DNA from: Streptococcus equi subsp. equi
GTDB lineage: Bacteria > Bacillota > Bacilli > Lactobacillales > Streptococcaceae
NCBI GenBank assembly: GCA_900637675.1
Contig: LR134389.1
Location: 1,488,001 to 1,552,000, forward strand
Direction of reading: 5' to 3'
Length of the DNA stretch: 64,000 nucleotides
Below the pieces are notes generated by a model. It searched no databases. It had not been told where the DNA came from and was given only the letters and a program-made list of their open reading frames with translations. This document shows positions 1 to 8,802 of the stretch, piece by piece (the stretch's first letter is position 1; every line of letters starts with the position of its first letter). A program made the position numbers and the translations under genes.

Positions 1-1150
1 TATGTGCTTTTCTGATCCTTGGTCAGATCAGCTAGATTCTTGGTCACGCTGTCGTCCAGTTTTTGGTTTAATGCCACCATGGCTGGACTTGATCGGTCAA
101 AGTTTTCTGCTCCCAAAATCACCTCACACCACTTTGTGATCAAGGAGGTTGTTTGAGGGGCTTCTGCTGCTAAAATCTCAACTGGTACCGTTGCTACTCT
201 TTGCCCCTCTTGATCCAACACCTCTAAAAGCGTTTTCCCCTGCGCCAAAGGAATTAAAAGACCATTTTCCACGCGCACAATGTTGCTGGACTCCGCTGCA
301 ATCTGATAATGATAGTCAGCCATTTCCATGAGGTAGTGCTTATTTAAAGGCAGGACGATTTGCTCCTCTAAGTAATGTGAAGCAATCTTGATGTCATCAC
401 TTGGCTTATCACCAGCCTCTCTCAAAGAAAGGTTATCAAAGACCACCTGTCCATGACCGGCCTCATAAAAGAGCTCTAGCTTGATTTGATTAACCTTTAG
501 CTTAGGGATATAAAGCTTTTCTTGGTGTTTTTTCTCAGTTCCTGTTGCCATCGAAGCCACAAGCGTTGCTCTTTTGCAGCACCAGAACCTTGCTTTATTT
601 CTTCAATGATACGCGCAAAAGCCTGACCTGTTTTATCCTTTGTCTCAATGTCAAAGGTCAGCAAATACTGCTTGTCTGGATTGATGGCAACGGTTTGGTG
701 CACACAGCCTCTAAATCTCTGATTGCCATCGCTAGTCATTGTCAGCTTGTTATCAGAGACAGCAATTTTAGGACAGCCCTGACTCTTACTAGCGTCCTTA
801 TAATCCTTCCAATCATTTGCAGACTCCTTGCTCCAAAGGCTTGTACTTTGATGCTCTTGAGCAGGACTGGTCTGATCAAATTGAGGATTTTTAAGCAGGT
901 TATCACCTGTGAGAATGAGCTGCTCCCCAAGACTGGATTCCGTAGCTACTGACGACGCGTCTTGAGTGTCTGGGGAGCTTTCTTGAGAAGCCTCCTCAGT
1001 TTTTAGTGGTGCTTTCTTTACCCTCTGAAGCTCCTTGGAAATGGCTTTTGCTGCTGTTTTTTCTTCTGCTAAGACTGTTGGTGCCCGAAATAAACAAGCT
1101 AGTATGATACTAGAGCAAACAGAAGATGATAGTTTTTTTCTTTGCTTCAT
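1..1150 (-). pseudogene. hylA: Hyaluronate lyase, N-terminal part, frame-broken and running off the window
   Basis: The reading frame starts at 1150 behind a good AAGGAGG site and opens with a lysine-rich signal peptide ending near VLAEE. A linker and a carbohydrate-binding-like beta-sandwich follow. After about 190 residues the frame is lost between roughly 528 and 560 and ends at 497. Reading resumes in another frame with FYEAGHGQVVFDNLSL and continues to position 1, so the original protein is far longer than 217 residues. The family consists of secreted polysaccharide lyases that cut hyaluronan to unsaturated disaccharides, the substrate of the operons next door. Identity is inferred from the locus and the N-terminal module, because the catalytic domain lies outside the window. 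A one-base loss in the six-T run at 528-533 or an indel near 555 would each explain the break. Confidence 0.8.
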
Positions 1151-1189
1151 CTGATACCTCCTTGCTTTTTTAATGTTTTATGACCGACT

Positions 1190-1819
1190 TTAACAGCTAC
1201 TCATGTAATCTGCAGCCCTTGCTGTGATTGCCTGAAATTGACCCTGAGCTGCCAATTGATTAAATTCTCCTCCAACTCCCAGCACCTGAGCACCTGCGGC
1301 AAACCAGTCTGACACATTTGTGACAGTTACGCCACCTGTTACCATGACATCAACCTGCGGCAAAGGAGATTTGATTGCCTTAATAAAGGACATGCCAACT
1401 GTGGCACCTGGAAAGACCTTGACCATCTCTGCACCTGATTCCAAGGCAGTCACGACCTCCTCAATAGTCATACAGCCCGGAATATAAGCAATAGCATATC
1501 GATGACATAGGCGGCTTGTCTGCCTGCTAAAGCTAGGAGACACAATAAATTGAGCACCCGCTAAAATAGCTAGCCTTGCTGTGACATCATCAAGAACCGT
1601 CCCAGCCCCGATCAGGATCTCTGGATCATTGCCAACTGCTTCACGCAGGCCTGCAATAACCTGACTGGCAAAGGGATTAGTATAGGCCACCTCAATGGTT
1701 TTGATCCCACCTTCAATACCTGCTAGGCTGCAAGCCATTGCTTCTTTTTTAGAAGCTCCCCGAACGACTAAGGCTAATTTATTGGCTTTTAGCCTTAACA
1801 TGATTTCTGATTTTCTCAT
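1190..1819 (-). CDS. kdgA: KDPG/KHG aldolase
   Basis: This 209-residue protein is a class I 2-keto-3-deoxy-6-phosphogluconate aldolase. It would split KDPG into pyruvate and glyceraldehyde-3-phosphate in the cytoplasm as the last step of hyaluronan uronate catabolism. Visible family signatures are LIGAGTVLD in the middle, a FIVSPSFS strand, and VKVFPGATVG, which carries the Schiff-base lysine. A VMVTGGV phosphate-binding segment follows, and the length is normal. It begins one base after the stop of the upstream kinase gene, so the two are translationally close. The downstream hylA start is 40 bases away. The call is firm at family level. Confidence 0.93.
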   Translation of the reverse strand: MRKSEIMLRLKANKLALVVRGASKKEAMACSLAGIEGGIKTIEVAYTNPFASQVIAGLREAVGNDPEILIGAGTVLDDVTARLAILAGAQFIVSPSFSRQTSRLCHRYAIAYIPGCMTIEEVVTALESGAEMVKVFPGATVGMSFIKAIKSPLPQVDVMVTGGVTVTNVSDWFAAGAQVLGVGGEFNQLAAQGQFQAITARAADYMSSC

Positions 1820-1820
1820 A

Positions 1821-2822
1821 TTACCTTCTTACCTCTCGGTTTCCCTTCATCACCCTATCAACCTGACTAACAGGAACAAAGAGCTGATCATCAGCAACTG
1901 TACACTTAAGACTAGCTGTCGCAGCAGCAAAATCAAGCGCAGCAGCAATAGCCTGTCCTCTCATCAATTGATATAAGCAGCCTGCAACAAAGGCATCACC
2001 ACTGCCAACTCGTTGCAAAACAGGCGTTGATAGCTCAATGGAGCGATGTAACTGCCCATCATAGGCATAGGCTAGGTAATGATTGATTCCTTGGTCATCG
2101 ATGTGACGTTCCGTGTGAAAAATGGCTTTTAAGTGATATGCCTCATATAAGGCAGCCAAGCGCTCCTTGACAGCACCTTGACCTGCCTTAGCTCTATCAA
2201 ACATGGCATGATCAGCTTGATTACACATTAAGGGCTCCATACCAAAGATCAGGTCTGCATACTGTGCAAAATGAGAGAACAATGTCTTTGCCTCCCTGAC
2301 TGAAATCATCGAGCTGCGAAAATTCAAATCAAAGGAAACACAGACCTGCCGCTTCATTGCCTCAATAGCCAGCTGCTCAACAAGGTCCTGACTGACTTTT
2401 CCTAAAGCCAAGGTAATGCCACTAAAATGAAAATGAGTAACTTCCTCAAATAGTTTACCATAATCCAGATCTTTTGGGCCCAATAAACTAAAGCTAGAGG
2501 CAGAGCGATCATAAGCGACCTGACTAGGACGGCAGCCAAAGCCATTTTCCAAATAATAAATACCAACCCGATCACCACACCATTGCACATGCTCTGTGGC
2601 AACACCGCTTTGCTTCAAAAAGGCCTCAACGCTTCGTCCAACCTGATTATCAGGAAGGGCAGTCAGCAGGCTACTCTCTGCTCTAAAGCCACTAAGCGTT
2701 CTTGCAATATTAACCTCTGAGCCACCATAATACAGCTGTGCTTGACAGGCATGTCCTAACGTCTGAAAATGACTGGGACTGATGCGAATCAGCGGCTCTC
2801 CCACCAATAATACCTTGGTCAT
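1821..2822 (-). CDS. kdgK: 2-keto-3-deoxygluconate kinase (PfkB family)
   Basis: This 333-residue ribokinase-family sugar kinase would phosphorylate 2-keto-3-deoxygluconate to KDPG. The N-terminal GGSEVNIARTL substrate-binding segment and the C-terminal VGSGDAFVAGCLYQLM motif, with its catalytic Asp and anion hole, are both present. It sits between the isomerase/dehydrogenase pair and kdgA in the same direction, with a 32-base gap upstream and one base downstream, and so is part of the leftward operon. Function is assigned from family plus position. Other PfkB substrates cannot be excluded from sequence alone. Confidence 0.9.
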   Translation of the reverse strand: MTKVLLVGEPLIRISPSHFQTLGHACQAQLYYGGSEVNIARTLSGFRAESSLLTALPDNQVGRSVEAFLKQSGVATEHVQWCGDRVGIYYLENGFGCRPSQVAYDRSASSFSLLGPKDLDYGKLFEEVTHFHFSGITLALGKVSQDLVEQLAIEAMKRQVCVSFDLNFRSSMISVREAKTLFSHFAQYADLIFGMEPLMCNQADHAMFDRAKAGQGAVKERLAALYEAYHLKAIFHTERHIDDQGINHYLAYAYDGQLHRSIELSTPVLQRVGSGDAFVAGCLYQLMRGQAIAAALDFAAATASLKCTVADDQLFVPVSQVDRVMKGNREVRR

Positions 2823-2854
2823 AGGGGTATCCTTTCTATAGCTGCAGATAAGAC

Positions 2855-3496
2855 TTATTGCTGAAGGACTTCTCTTAGGTAGTCGACAAGGTCTGATGGC
2901 TCGGCATTAGCAAAGAAATAATGCTGGAAGTGCTCTCCAGAAATGGTTTCCTTCAAGAAATCTTGATCAATCTCCTTTAACACCTCCAACAAAGAACGAT
3001 AAGTCACAGCCTTCAATTCGCTCAAAATTCTAGCGTTACGTTGCTCTGGGATGGCCCGCTCTTTGGGATAGCCGCCCCCCATCGGCTCAGCAAATAAGCG
3101 CTCAAACATCAGGGTCAGGTTAAGCTCTGCCCCCCAACCAAAGCCCTTTGCAAATGGAATAGACAAGGCATTGCCACCATTAATCTGAGCAAAAAGGTAG
3201 GCTTCTGTTGGCTCACTAGCAAAGCCACAGGTCACACCTGGAAAGCTATTTAAGGCCAGCATAGCACCCACACCAGTCCCACAGCCCGTTACAACAAAAT
3301 CAGCTGCCTTACTTGTCAATAAAATAGAAGCTAGTAGCCCGTTTTGCACATAGGTCAGCTGACTTTCGCCCTCCTTGCCATACATACCATAGTTAAAGAC
3401 CTCATAGCCATGCTTATTAGTAACAGAGACTAAGGTCTCGTAAATAATACTGTTTTTAGCTGCTTGACTGTTTTCATTAATTAATGCAATTTTCAT
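2855..3496 (-). CDS. dhuI: RpiB/LacAB-family isomerase, probable DHU isomerase
   Basis: The likely start is the ATG at 3496 (MKIALINENSQ, 213 residues). It follows a GGAGA site, whereas the open frame extends 17 unlikely residues further upstream. The protein belongs to the RpiB/LacA/LacB sugar isomerase fold, with the VVTGCGTGVGAML active-site segment carrying the Cys and an INGGNALSIP loop. In streptococcal glycosaminoglycan loci this family member (DhuI) was shown to convert 4-deoxy-5-hexulose uronate to 3-deoxy-D-glycero-2,5-hexodiulosonate, replacing KduI. Assignment here is by family and locus. It would act directly on the product of Ugl. Confidence 0.83.
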   Translation of the reverse strand: MKIALINENSQAAKNSIIYETLVSVTNKHGYEVFNYGMYGKEGESQLTYVQNGLLASILLTSKAADFVVTGCGTGVGAMLALNSFPGVTCGFASEPTEAYLFAQINGGNALSIPFAKGFGWGAELNLTLMFERLFAEPMGGGYPKERAIPEQRNARILSELKAVTYRSLLEVLKEIDQDFLKETISGEHFQHYFFANAEPSDLVDYLREVLQQ

Positions 3497-3530
3497 CTTC
3501 TGTAATCTCCTTTGATGCTTTTTTGTTTCT

Positions 3531-4325
3531 TTACGGTTGTTTGCCAATGTAAGCTAAAATGCCTCCATCAACATAAAGGATATGCCCATTGACAAAGTTA
3601 CTCGCCTCACTAGCCAAAAATATAGCTGGACCAGCCAGATCTGCTGGTGTTCCCCAACGCGCTGCCGGAGTCTTAGCAATAATAAACTGATCAAAGGGGT
3701 GACGGCTGCCATCAGCCTGACGCTCTCTTAAAGGTGCTGTCTGAGGCGTTGCAATATAGCCAGGCCCAATGCCATTGCACTGGATATTGGCTTCTCCAAA
3801 TTCTGAAGCGATGTTTTTGGTTAACATCTTAAGACCACCCTTAGCTGCCGCATAAGCACTAACCGTTTCACGACCAAGCTCACTCATCATCGAACAGATA
3901 TTGATGATTTTCCCATGCCCTTTTTTAATCATTGATGGCAGAACTGCCTTTGAAACAATAAATGGCGCATTCAGGTCTATATCTACCACCTGACGAAAAT
4001 CCTTAGCCGTCATCTCAAGCATCGGTGTCCGTTTAATGATACCTGCATTATTCACAAGAATATCAATAATACCAACCTCTTTTTCAATCTGAGCCACCAT
4101 CTCTTGAATCCCTACTTCATCAGTGACATCACAAACATAGCCATGAGCTTTAATGCCAAACTCTCGATAAGCTGCTAATCCTTGATCCACTAAATCCTGC
4201 TTGATGTCATTAAAGACGATCTTTGCTCCAGCCATGGCATAGGCCTTAGCAATCTCAAAGCCAATCCCATACGAGGCTCCCGTTATCAAGGCAATTTTGC
4301 CCTCTAAAGAAAAGAAATGTTCCAT
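3531..4325 (-). CDS. dhuD: SDR oxidoreductase, probable DHU-pathway reductase
   Basis: I place the start at the ATG at 4325 (MEHFFSLEGK, 264 residues) behind GAGAGG. The longer frame would need a TTG seven codons upstream. Classical short-chain dehydrogenase features are in order: a TGASYGIG dinucleotide-binding loop near residue 16, the NNAG motif, a catalytic Ser in ICSMMSELG, and YAAAK carrying the Tyr and Lys. Such genes are often annotated gluconate 5-dehydrogenase. In streptococcal hyaluronan loci the enzyme (DhuD) reduces the 2,5-diketo product of DhuI to 2-keto-3-deoxygluconate. It is the first gene of the leftward operon, directly behind the operator. Confidence 0.85.
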   Translation of the reverse strand: MEHFFSLEGKIALITGASYGIGFEIAKAYAMAGAKIVFNDIKQDLVDQGLAAYREFGIKAHGYVCDVTDEVGIQEMVAQIEKEVGIIDILVNNAGIIKRTPMLEMTAKDFRQVVDIDLNAPFIVSKAVLPSMIKKGHGKIINICSMMSELGRETVSAYAAAKGGLKMLTKNIASEFGEANIQCNGIGPGYIATPQTAPLRERQADGSRHPFDQFIIAKTPAARWGTPADLAGPAIFLASEASNFVNGHILYVDGGILAYIGKQP

Positions 4326-4353
4326 TGTTTTACCTCTCAATCTCAATATTTAA

Positions 4354-4400
4354 GTAAACCTGTTTATCAAAACTATAGCAAGACTAATCCATTTTGTCAA
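4354..4400 (-). promoter_or_regulatory. Promoter and LacI-type operator of the dhuD-dhuI-kdgK-kdgA operon
   Basis: Reading the minus strand, TTGACA (4400-4395) and TATAGT (4377-4372) are separated by 17 bases. An imperfect palindrome, ATAAACAGGTTTAC (4367-4354), lies just downstream of the -10 box, where a bound repressor would block transcription. A related sequence lies behind the opposite promoter. Confidence 0.75.
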
Positions 4401-4565
4401 TCATTTTAGTAAAAACACAAAAAAGAGCTAAAGTTTTTCTTATTGTCATTATCGAGGAAGGCTTCTTAGCTATATTTTTCTTGCTCTTACTCGCTTTACT
4501 TCCTATAAGGATCCCAAAAATTAGGCCATATTGATCGCTTATTTTGATAAAATAACAAAAAAGTG

Positions 4566-4616
4566 TTGACAAACATTTTTGAAAGCGCTATAATTTTTCT
4601 GAGTAAACCGGTAAAC
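4566..4616 (+). promoter_or_regulatory. Promoter, cre-like site and LacI-type operator of the ugl-PTS operon
   Basis: TTGACA (4566-4571) and TATAAT (4589-4594) are 17 bases apart, a consensus promoter. TGAAAGCGCTATAA (4580-4593) overlaps the -10 box and differs from the usual CcpA cre consensus at one fixed position. GTAAACCGGTAAAC (4603-4616) follows at once and shares GTAAACCxGT with the operator on the other side. The layout suggests RegR repression plus carbon-catabolite control. Confidence 0.78.
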
Positions 4617-4633
4617 TGAAAAGGAGCTTATTC

Positions 4634-5068
4634 ATGATTTCTATTATTGTTATTGGTCATGGGCATTTTGCCAGTGGTATTGTCTCGTCTTTAGAGTTAA
4701 TTGCAGGCAAGCAAGAGGGCATAACTGCTATTGATTTTACTGCTGAGATGACCGCTGCTGATGTGCATGAGCGCCTATCAGTAGTCTTACAGTCAAAGAC
4801 TCAGGCACTTATGCTTTGTGACTTATTAGGCGGCACCCCATTTAAGGTAGCAGCTACCTTGATGGAGGAGCTTTCTGAGAGCACACTTGATGTCCTGTCT
4901 GGACTCAATCTAGCCATGCTAATAGAAGCAGTCTTTGCTAGGCAAGAGCAGCTTGATCTAGAACAAATTGTCGCTAAGCTATTAACCACAGCCAAGGAAG
5001 GGATCAGTAATTGGAAATCCCTCTCTGGTGAGGCTGATGAAGCAGACCTTGATGAAGGAGGGATTTAA
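4634..5068 (+). CDS. agaF: PTS EIIA component, mannose/GalNAc family
   Basis: This 144-residue mannose-type EIIA protein has the N-terminal motif IVIGHGHFASG, where His9 is the expected phosphorylation site, and the family LLGGTPF segment near residue 60. It would take phosphate from HPr and pass it to the EIIB encoded two genes on. It is the first gene of the rightward operon, and its last base overlaps the first base of the next start (TAATG). The imported substrate is inferred to be the unsaturated hyaluronan disaccharide because Ugl is encoded immediately after. The symbol follows common streptococcal usage and is not a proven specificity. Confidence 0.85.
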   Translation: MISIIVIGHGHFASGIVSSLELIAGKQEGITAIDFTAEMTAADVHERLSVVLQSKTQALMLCDLLGGTPFKVAATLMEELSESTLDVLSGLNLAMLIEAVFARQEQLDLEQIVAKLLTTAKEGISNWKSLSGEADEADLDEGGI

Positions 5069-6267
5069 TGACTAGACAGATCAAAGAGGTTACCCTTGAG
5101 CCTCTCATACAAGCAGAGGTCTATAGCCAGCAGCCATATCTAACAAAAGCTGATATTGAGGCAGCTATTTTATTAGCCCTTAAGCAAATCCGATTAAACA
5201 TGGATTATTTTGGTACTGATTTCCCTAGGCCAGCCACTAAGGACAATTGCTACCCAATTATGGATAATACCGAGTGGACCAATGGCTTTTGGACCGGCTG
5301 CCTATGGCTGGCCTACGAATACACTGGTAATGACACTATCAAGTCACTAGCACAGGCAAATGACCTGTCCTTCTTAGAACGCGTCACCAAAGACATTGAG
5401 CTTGACCATCATGATTTAGGATTTCTTTATTCACCCTCTTGCATGGCTGAGTGGAAGCTTTTAAAAACACCTGAAGCCAGACAGGCAGCCTTAAAGGCAG
5501 CAGATAAATTGATTGAGCGCTATCAGGAAAAAGGCGGCTTTATTCAAGCCTGGGGACAACTCGGGAAAGCAGAAGATTACCGCTTAATTATTGATTGTCT
5601 TTTAAATATCCAGCTACTCTTTTTTGCCAGTCAAGAAACAGGAGATGACAGGTATCGTCAAATGGCTATCAATCACTTTTATGCCTCAGCCAACAATGTG
5701 ATTCGTGATGACGCCTCTGCTTATCATACCTTCTACTTTGACCCTGAAACAGGTGATCCAATCAAAGGAGTTACACGCCAAGGCTACAGTGATGACTCCG
5801 CCTGGGCCAGAGGACAAGCTTGGGGAATCTATGGAATTCCCTTGACCTATCGCTTCTTGAAGGATCCACAGCTAATTGCCTTATTTAAAGGAATGACGCA
5901 CTATTTCCTCAATCGCTTGCCCAAGGATCAGGTATCCTATTGGGATTTGATCTTTGAAGATGGCAGTGGTCAGTCTAAGGACAGCTCCGCAACTGCTATT
6001 GCTGTTTGTGGTATTCACGAGATGTTAAAACATTTACCAGAGAATGATCCTGACAAGAAAGCTTATCAAGCTGCCATGCACTGTATGCTCAGATCATTAA
6101 TTGATAGCTATGCCAACAAGGACATCAAGCCTGGTGCTCCACTTTTACGTCATGGCGTTTACTCTTGGCACTCTGGCAAGGGCGTTGATGAGGGAAATAT
6201 CTGGGGAGATTACTACTATTTAGAAGCCCTGCTGCGCTTTTACAAGGACTGGACCCCTTATTGGTAG
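5068..6267 (+). CDS. ugl: Unsaturated glucuronyl hydrolase (GH88)
   Basis: This 399-residue intracellular enzyme hydrates the unsaturated uronate of GAG disaccharides, releasing DHU and an amino sugar. GH88 hallmarks are visible: NTEWTNGFWTGCLWLAYE near 67-84, Asp116 in HHDLGF, Asp176 in LIIDCLLN, and DDSAWARGQAW around 247. The two aspartates match the pair described as catalytic in the Streptococcus agalactiae enzyme, within one residue by my count. No signal peptide is present, which fits cytoplasmic action after PTS import. It sits between EIIA and EIIB genes in one operon, a strong contextual clue. Confidence 0.94.
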   Translation: MTRQIKEVTLEPLIQAEVYSQQPYLTKADIEAAILLALKQIRLNMDYFGTDFPRPATKDNCYPIMDNTEWTNGFWTGCLWLAYEYTGNDTIKSLAQANDLSFLERVTKDIELDHHDLGFLYSPSCMAEWKLLKTPEARQAALKAADKLIERYQEKGGFIQAWGQLGKAEDYRLIIDCLLNIQLLFFASQETGDDRYRQMAINHFYASANNVIRDDASAYHTFYFDPETGDPIKGVTRQGYSDDSAWARGQAWGIYGIPLTYRFLKDPQLIALFKGMTHYFLNRLPKDQVSYWDLIFEDGSGQSKDSSATAIAVCGIHEMLKHLPENDPDKKAYQAAMHCMLRSLIDSYANKDIKPGAPLLRHGVYSWHSGKGVDEGNIWGDYYYLEALLRFYKDWTPYW

Positions 6268-6312
6268 GCTGATAGCATTTAGCCTACAAAGACTATTGTT
6301 AAAGGAGATATT

Positions 6313-6801
6313 ATGACACCACCAAACATTATCATGACCAGAGTTGATGAGCGTTTGATTCATGGTCAAGGCCAGCTATGGATCAAATTTTTAAATTGCA
6401 ACACTGTCATTGTGGCTAATGATGCCGTTGCTGAAGACAAAATCCAACAGTCTCTGATGAAACCTGTCGTTCCATCAAGCATTGCCATGCGCTTTTTTTC
6501 CATTCAAAAGGTGATTGACGTGATTCACAAAGCAAGCCCTGCTCAGACAATCTTTATTGTTGTTAAGGATTTAGAAGACATCAAGCGCTTGGTTGAAGGA
6601 GGGGTGCCCATTAAAGAGGTCAATCTTGGAAACATTCATAAAACAGACGATAAAATCGCCATTACCCAATTCATTTCGCTAGGCGACAAGGACAAGGCTA
6701 TTATTCGGACATTGACTCACGATCATCATATTGTCTTTAACACTAAAACAACTCCAGCTGGCAATGGTGCCTCTGAGGTTAATATTTTAGATTATATTTA
6801 A
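6313..6801 (+). CDS. agaV: PTS EIIB component, mannose/GalNAc family
   Basis: This 162-residue EIIB protein has the family signature TRVDERLIHGQGQ, in which His17 receives phosphate from EIIA. Length and overall order match mannose/sorbose-type EIIB. A good ribosome site, AAAGGAGA, precedes the ATG. It lies 45 bases after ugl and 14 bases before the EIIC gene and would work with them on the hyaluronan-fragment transporter. Assignment to the family is firm and the substrate is inferred from the locus. Confidence 0.9.
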   Translation: MTPPNIIMTRVDERLIHGQGQLWIKFLNCNTVIVANDAVAEDKIQQSLMKPVVPSSIAMRFFSIQKVIDVIHKASPAQTIFIVVKDLEDIKRLVEGGVPIKEVNLGNIHKTDDKIAITQFISLGDKDKAIIRTLTHDHHIVFNTKTTPAGNGASEVNILDYI

Positions 6802-6815
6802 GAAAGGAAATTGAT

Positions 6816-7595
6816 ATGGATATCAATTTGTTACAAGCACTTTTAATCGGTCTTTGGACAGCCTTTTGTTTCAGCGGAATGTTACTTGGTATCTACACCA
6901 ATCGCTGTATCATTCTGTCTTTTGGTGTCGGCATTATCTTGGGGGACTTGCCAACAGCACTTAGCATGGGAGCTATATCTGAATTAGCTTATATGGGATT
7001 TGGTGTCGGTGCTGGTGGTACTGTGCCACCCAACCCAATCGGACCTGGTATCTTTGGTACCTTGATGGCTATTACCAGTGCTGGTAAAGTTACTCCGGAA
7101 GCTGCCTTAGCTCTTTCGACACCAATTGCCGTTGCTATTCAATTTCTTCAAACCTTTACCTATACAGCTTTTGCTGGTGCTCCTGAAACAGCTAAAAAAC
7201 AGCTTCAAAAAGGGAATATTAAAGGCTTTACATTTGCCGCCAATGGTACCATCTGGGCTTTTGCTGTGATTGGCTTAGGACTTGGTTTATTAGGCGCCTT
7301 GTCAATGGATACTTTACTTCATTTGGTTGATTATATCCCACCTGTCCTCCTAAATGGATTAACCGTTGCTGGTAAAATGCTTCCTGCTATCGGTTTTGCT
7401 ATGATTCTATCTGTTATGGCTAAAAAAGAGCTGATTCCTTTTGTCTTAATTGGTTATGTCTGTGCAGCTTACCTGCAAATTCCAACCATCGGTATTGCCA
7501 TCATAGGCATTATCTTCGCCCTAAATGAATACTACAACAAACCAAAGCATGCAACAACAGCTGAACAAGGAGGTCAACAAGATGACTGGATCTAA
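6816..7595 (+). CDS. agaW: PTS EIIC component, mannose/GalNAc family
   Basis: This 259-residue integral membrane protein has about seven to eight hydrophobic segments and the family stretch GVGAGGTVPPNPIGPGIFGT around 67-86. It forms the sugar channel together with EIID. The start follows AAAGGAAA. Its 3' end overlaps the start of the EIID gene by 14 bases, indicating coupled translation. Confidence 0.9.
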   Translation: MDINLLQALLIGLWTAFCFSGMLLGIYTNRCIILSFGVGIILGDLPTALSMGAISELAYMGFGVGAGGTVPPNPIGPGIFGTLMAITSAGKVTPEAALALSTPIAVAIQFLQTFTYTAFAGAPETAKKQLQKGNIKGFTFAANGTIWAFAVIGLGLGLLGALSMDTLLHLVDYIPPVLLNGLTVAGKMLPAIGFAMILSVMAKKELIPFVLIGYVCAAYLQIPTIGIAIIGIIFALNEYYNKPKHATTAEQGGQQDDWI

Positions 7596-8403
7596 TAAGC
7601 TCACAAAGCGTGATTATCTGAAAACTGCTCTTAGAGCCTTTTTCCTGCAAAATGGCTTTAACTATAGCAATTATCAAGGAATAGGCTATGCCAATGTCGT
7701 TTACCCAGCCCTAAAAAAGCATTTTGGCAATGACAAAACAGGCCTTTACAAAGCACTAGAGAACAATTGTGCATTTTACAATACAAACCCTCATTTCCTA
7801 CCTTTTATCACCAGCCTACACCTGGTCATGCTAGAAAATAATCGGCCTGAAGAAGAAACCCGCAATATCAAGATGGCACTCATGGGACCTCTAGCAGGCA
7901 TCGGGGATACCCTTACGCAATTTTGTTTAGCACCACTCTTTTCGACCATTGCTGCTTCCTTAGCAAGTGACGGCCTGATTTTGGGGCCAATTCTCTTTTT
8001 CCTAGCCATGAATATTATTCTAACAGCTATTAAAATTGGCTCTGGACTCTATGGCTACAAGGTGGGGACAAGCTTTATTGATAAATTAAGCGAACAAATG
8101 GCAATTGTATCTCGCATGGCAAATATTGTCGGAGTTACAGTGATTGCTGGTCTAGCTGCTACTTCTGTTAAGATATCTGTTCCCATCACATTTGCAGCAG
8201 GCAAGGTCGACGCTGCAAATGCAGCCCAAAAATTTGTGACCATTCAGGGAATGCTGGATAAGATTGCACCAGCTCTTCTGCCAGCCCTCTTCACTCTCTT
8301 GATGTATTACCTCATTAAAACGAAAAAATGGACAACCTATAAATTAGTTATTCTAACAGTTATTATTGGTATTGTTGGCAGCTGGTTAGGGGTGTTAGCC
8401 TAG
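7582..8403 (+). CDS. agaD: PTS EIID component, mannose/GalNAc family
   Basis: The start is placed at the ATG at 7582 (MTGSNKLTKRDYLKT, 273 residues), preceded by AAGGAGGTC. The frame is open further upstream, but only as overlap with EIIC. EIID features are present: an N-terminal amphipathic region with SNYQGIGYANVVYPAL, the conserved MGPLAGIGDTLTQF motif near 112, and several C-terminal membrane segments. It completes a full A-B-C-D mannose-family PTS encoded with ugl. No further gene follows in this operon before a 400-base gap. Confidence 0.92.
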   Translation: MTGSNKLTKRDYLKTALRAFFLQNGFNYSNYQGIGYANVVYPALKKHFGNDKTGLYKALENNCAFYNTNPHFLPFITSLHLVMLENNRPEEETRNIKMALMGPLAGIGDTLTQFCLAPLFSTIAASLASDGLILGPILFFLAMNIILTAIKIGSGLYGYKVGTSFIDKLSEQMAIVSRMANIVGVTVIAGLAATSVKISVPITFAAGKVDAANAAQKFVTIQGMLDKIAPALLPALFTLLMYYLIKTKKWTTYKLVILTVIIGIVGSWLGVLA

Positions 8404-8758
8404 CAGTCTTAGAGATTCTGTTAATCAGTATTGGAGGGTCTCCATTAGCGATGAGCAGGTCTCTTTTCTATTGGGCAAAGCTAAGCATTGACACCATCAA
8501 CTCTCGTAGCCTCAGTCAGGTCTTTTGCCCTGTAGAGCCTTTAAGCACAAGCCTTTACTGCTAGCTGTGATGAAGGCGTCCTCCTTCTACTGGCTTCTGG
8601 CACAATTAATCCTTTATATCTCTACAAGCACATGATTTAGCGGCTGATTGCGCGCCAATCTTACAGAAGGTCGCAACTTAAGAAAGAGTAGGATCATTTT
8701 TGACCTCTTCAAAGGTCATATTCTTGGACTGAAATATTAAAACAATTACCATTCCATA
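8404..8758. other. Intergenic stretch between EIID gene and regR
   Basis: About 355 bases with no supported gene. I looked for ORFs on both strands, a strong terminator and an IS end and found none that I can defend. The last 60 bases become AT-rich and lead into the regR promoter. Confidence 0.5.
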
Positions 8759-8767
8759 TGTTATAAT
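8759..8767 (+). promoter_or_regulatory. Extended -10 promoter of regR
   Basis: TGTTATAAT (8759-8767) is a perfect -10 hexamer with the TGn extension. No good -35 box lies at the right distance, which fits an extended -10 promoter. The gene starts 35 bases further on behind AAAAGGGG. Confidence 0.6.
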
Positions 8768-8802
8768 AAAACTACTAATGATGACAAAAAGGGGTCTATG
8801 CA

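Noticed and set aside
545..952. Plus-strand 135-residue frame inside hylA
   Set aside because: It is antisense to a clear secreted-protein coding frame and has no ribosome site or recognisable domain.
4384..4572. Minus-strand 62-residue frame in the divergent promoter region
   Set aside because: It overlaps both promoters, has no ribosome site, and reads like chance AT-rich sequence.
8404..8758. A decayed gene or IS between the EIID gene and regR
   Set aside because: Neither strand gave a recognisable protein fragment or inverted-repeat ends.
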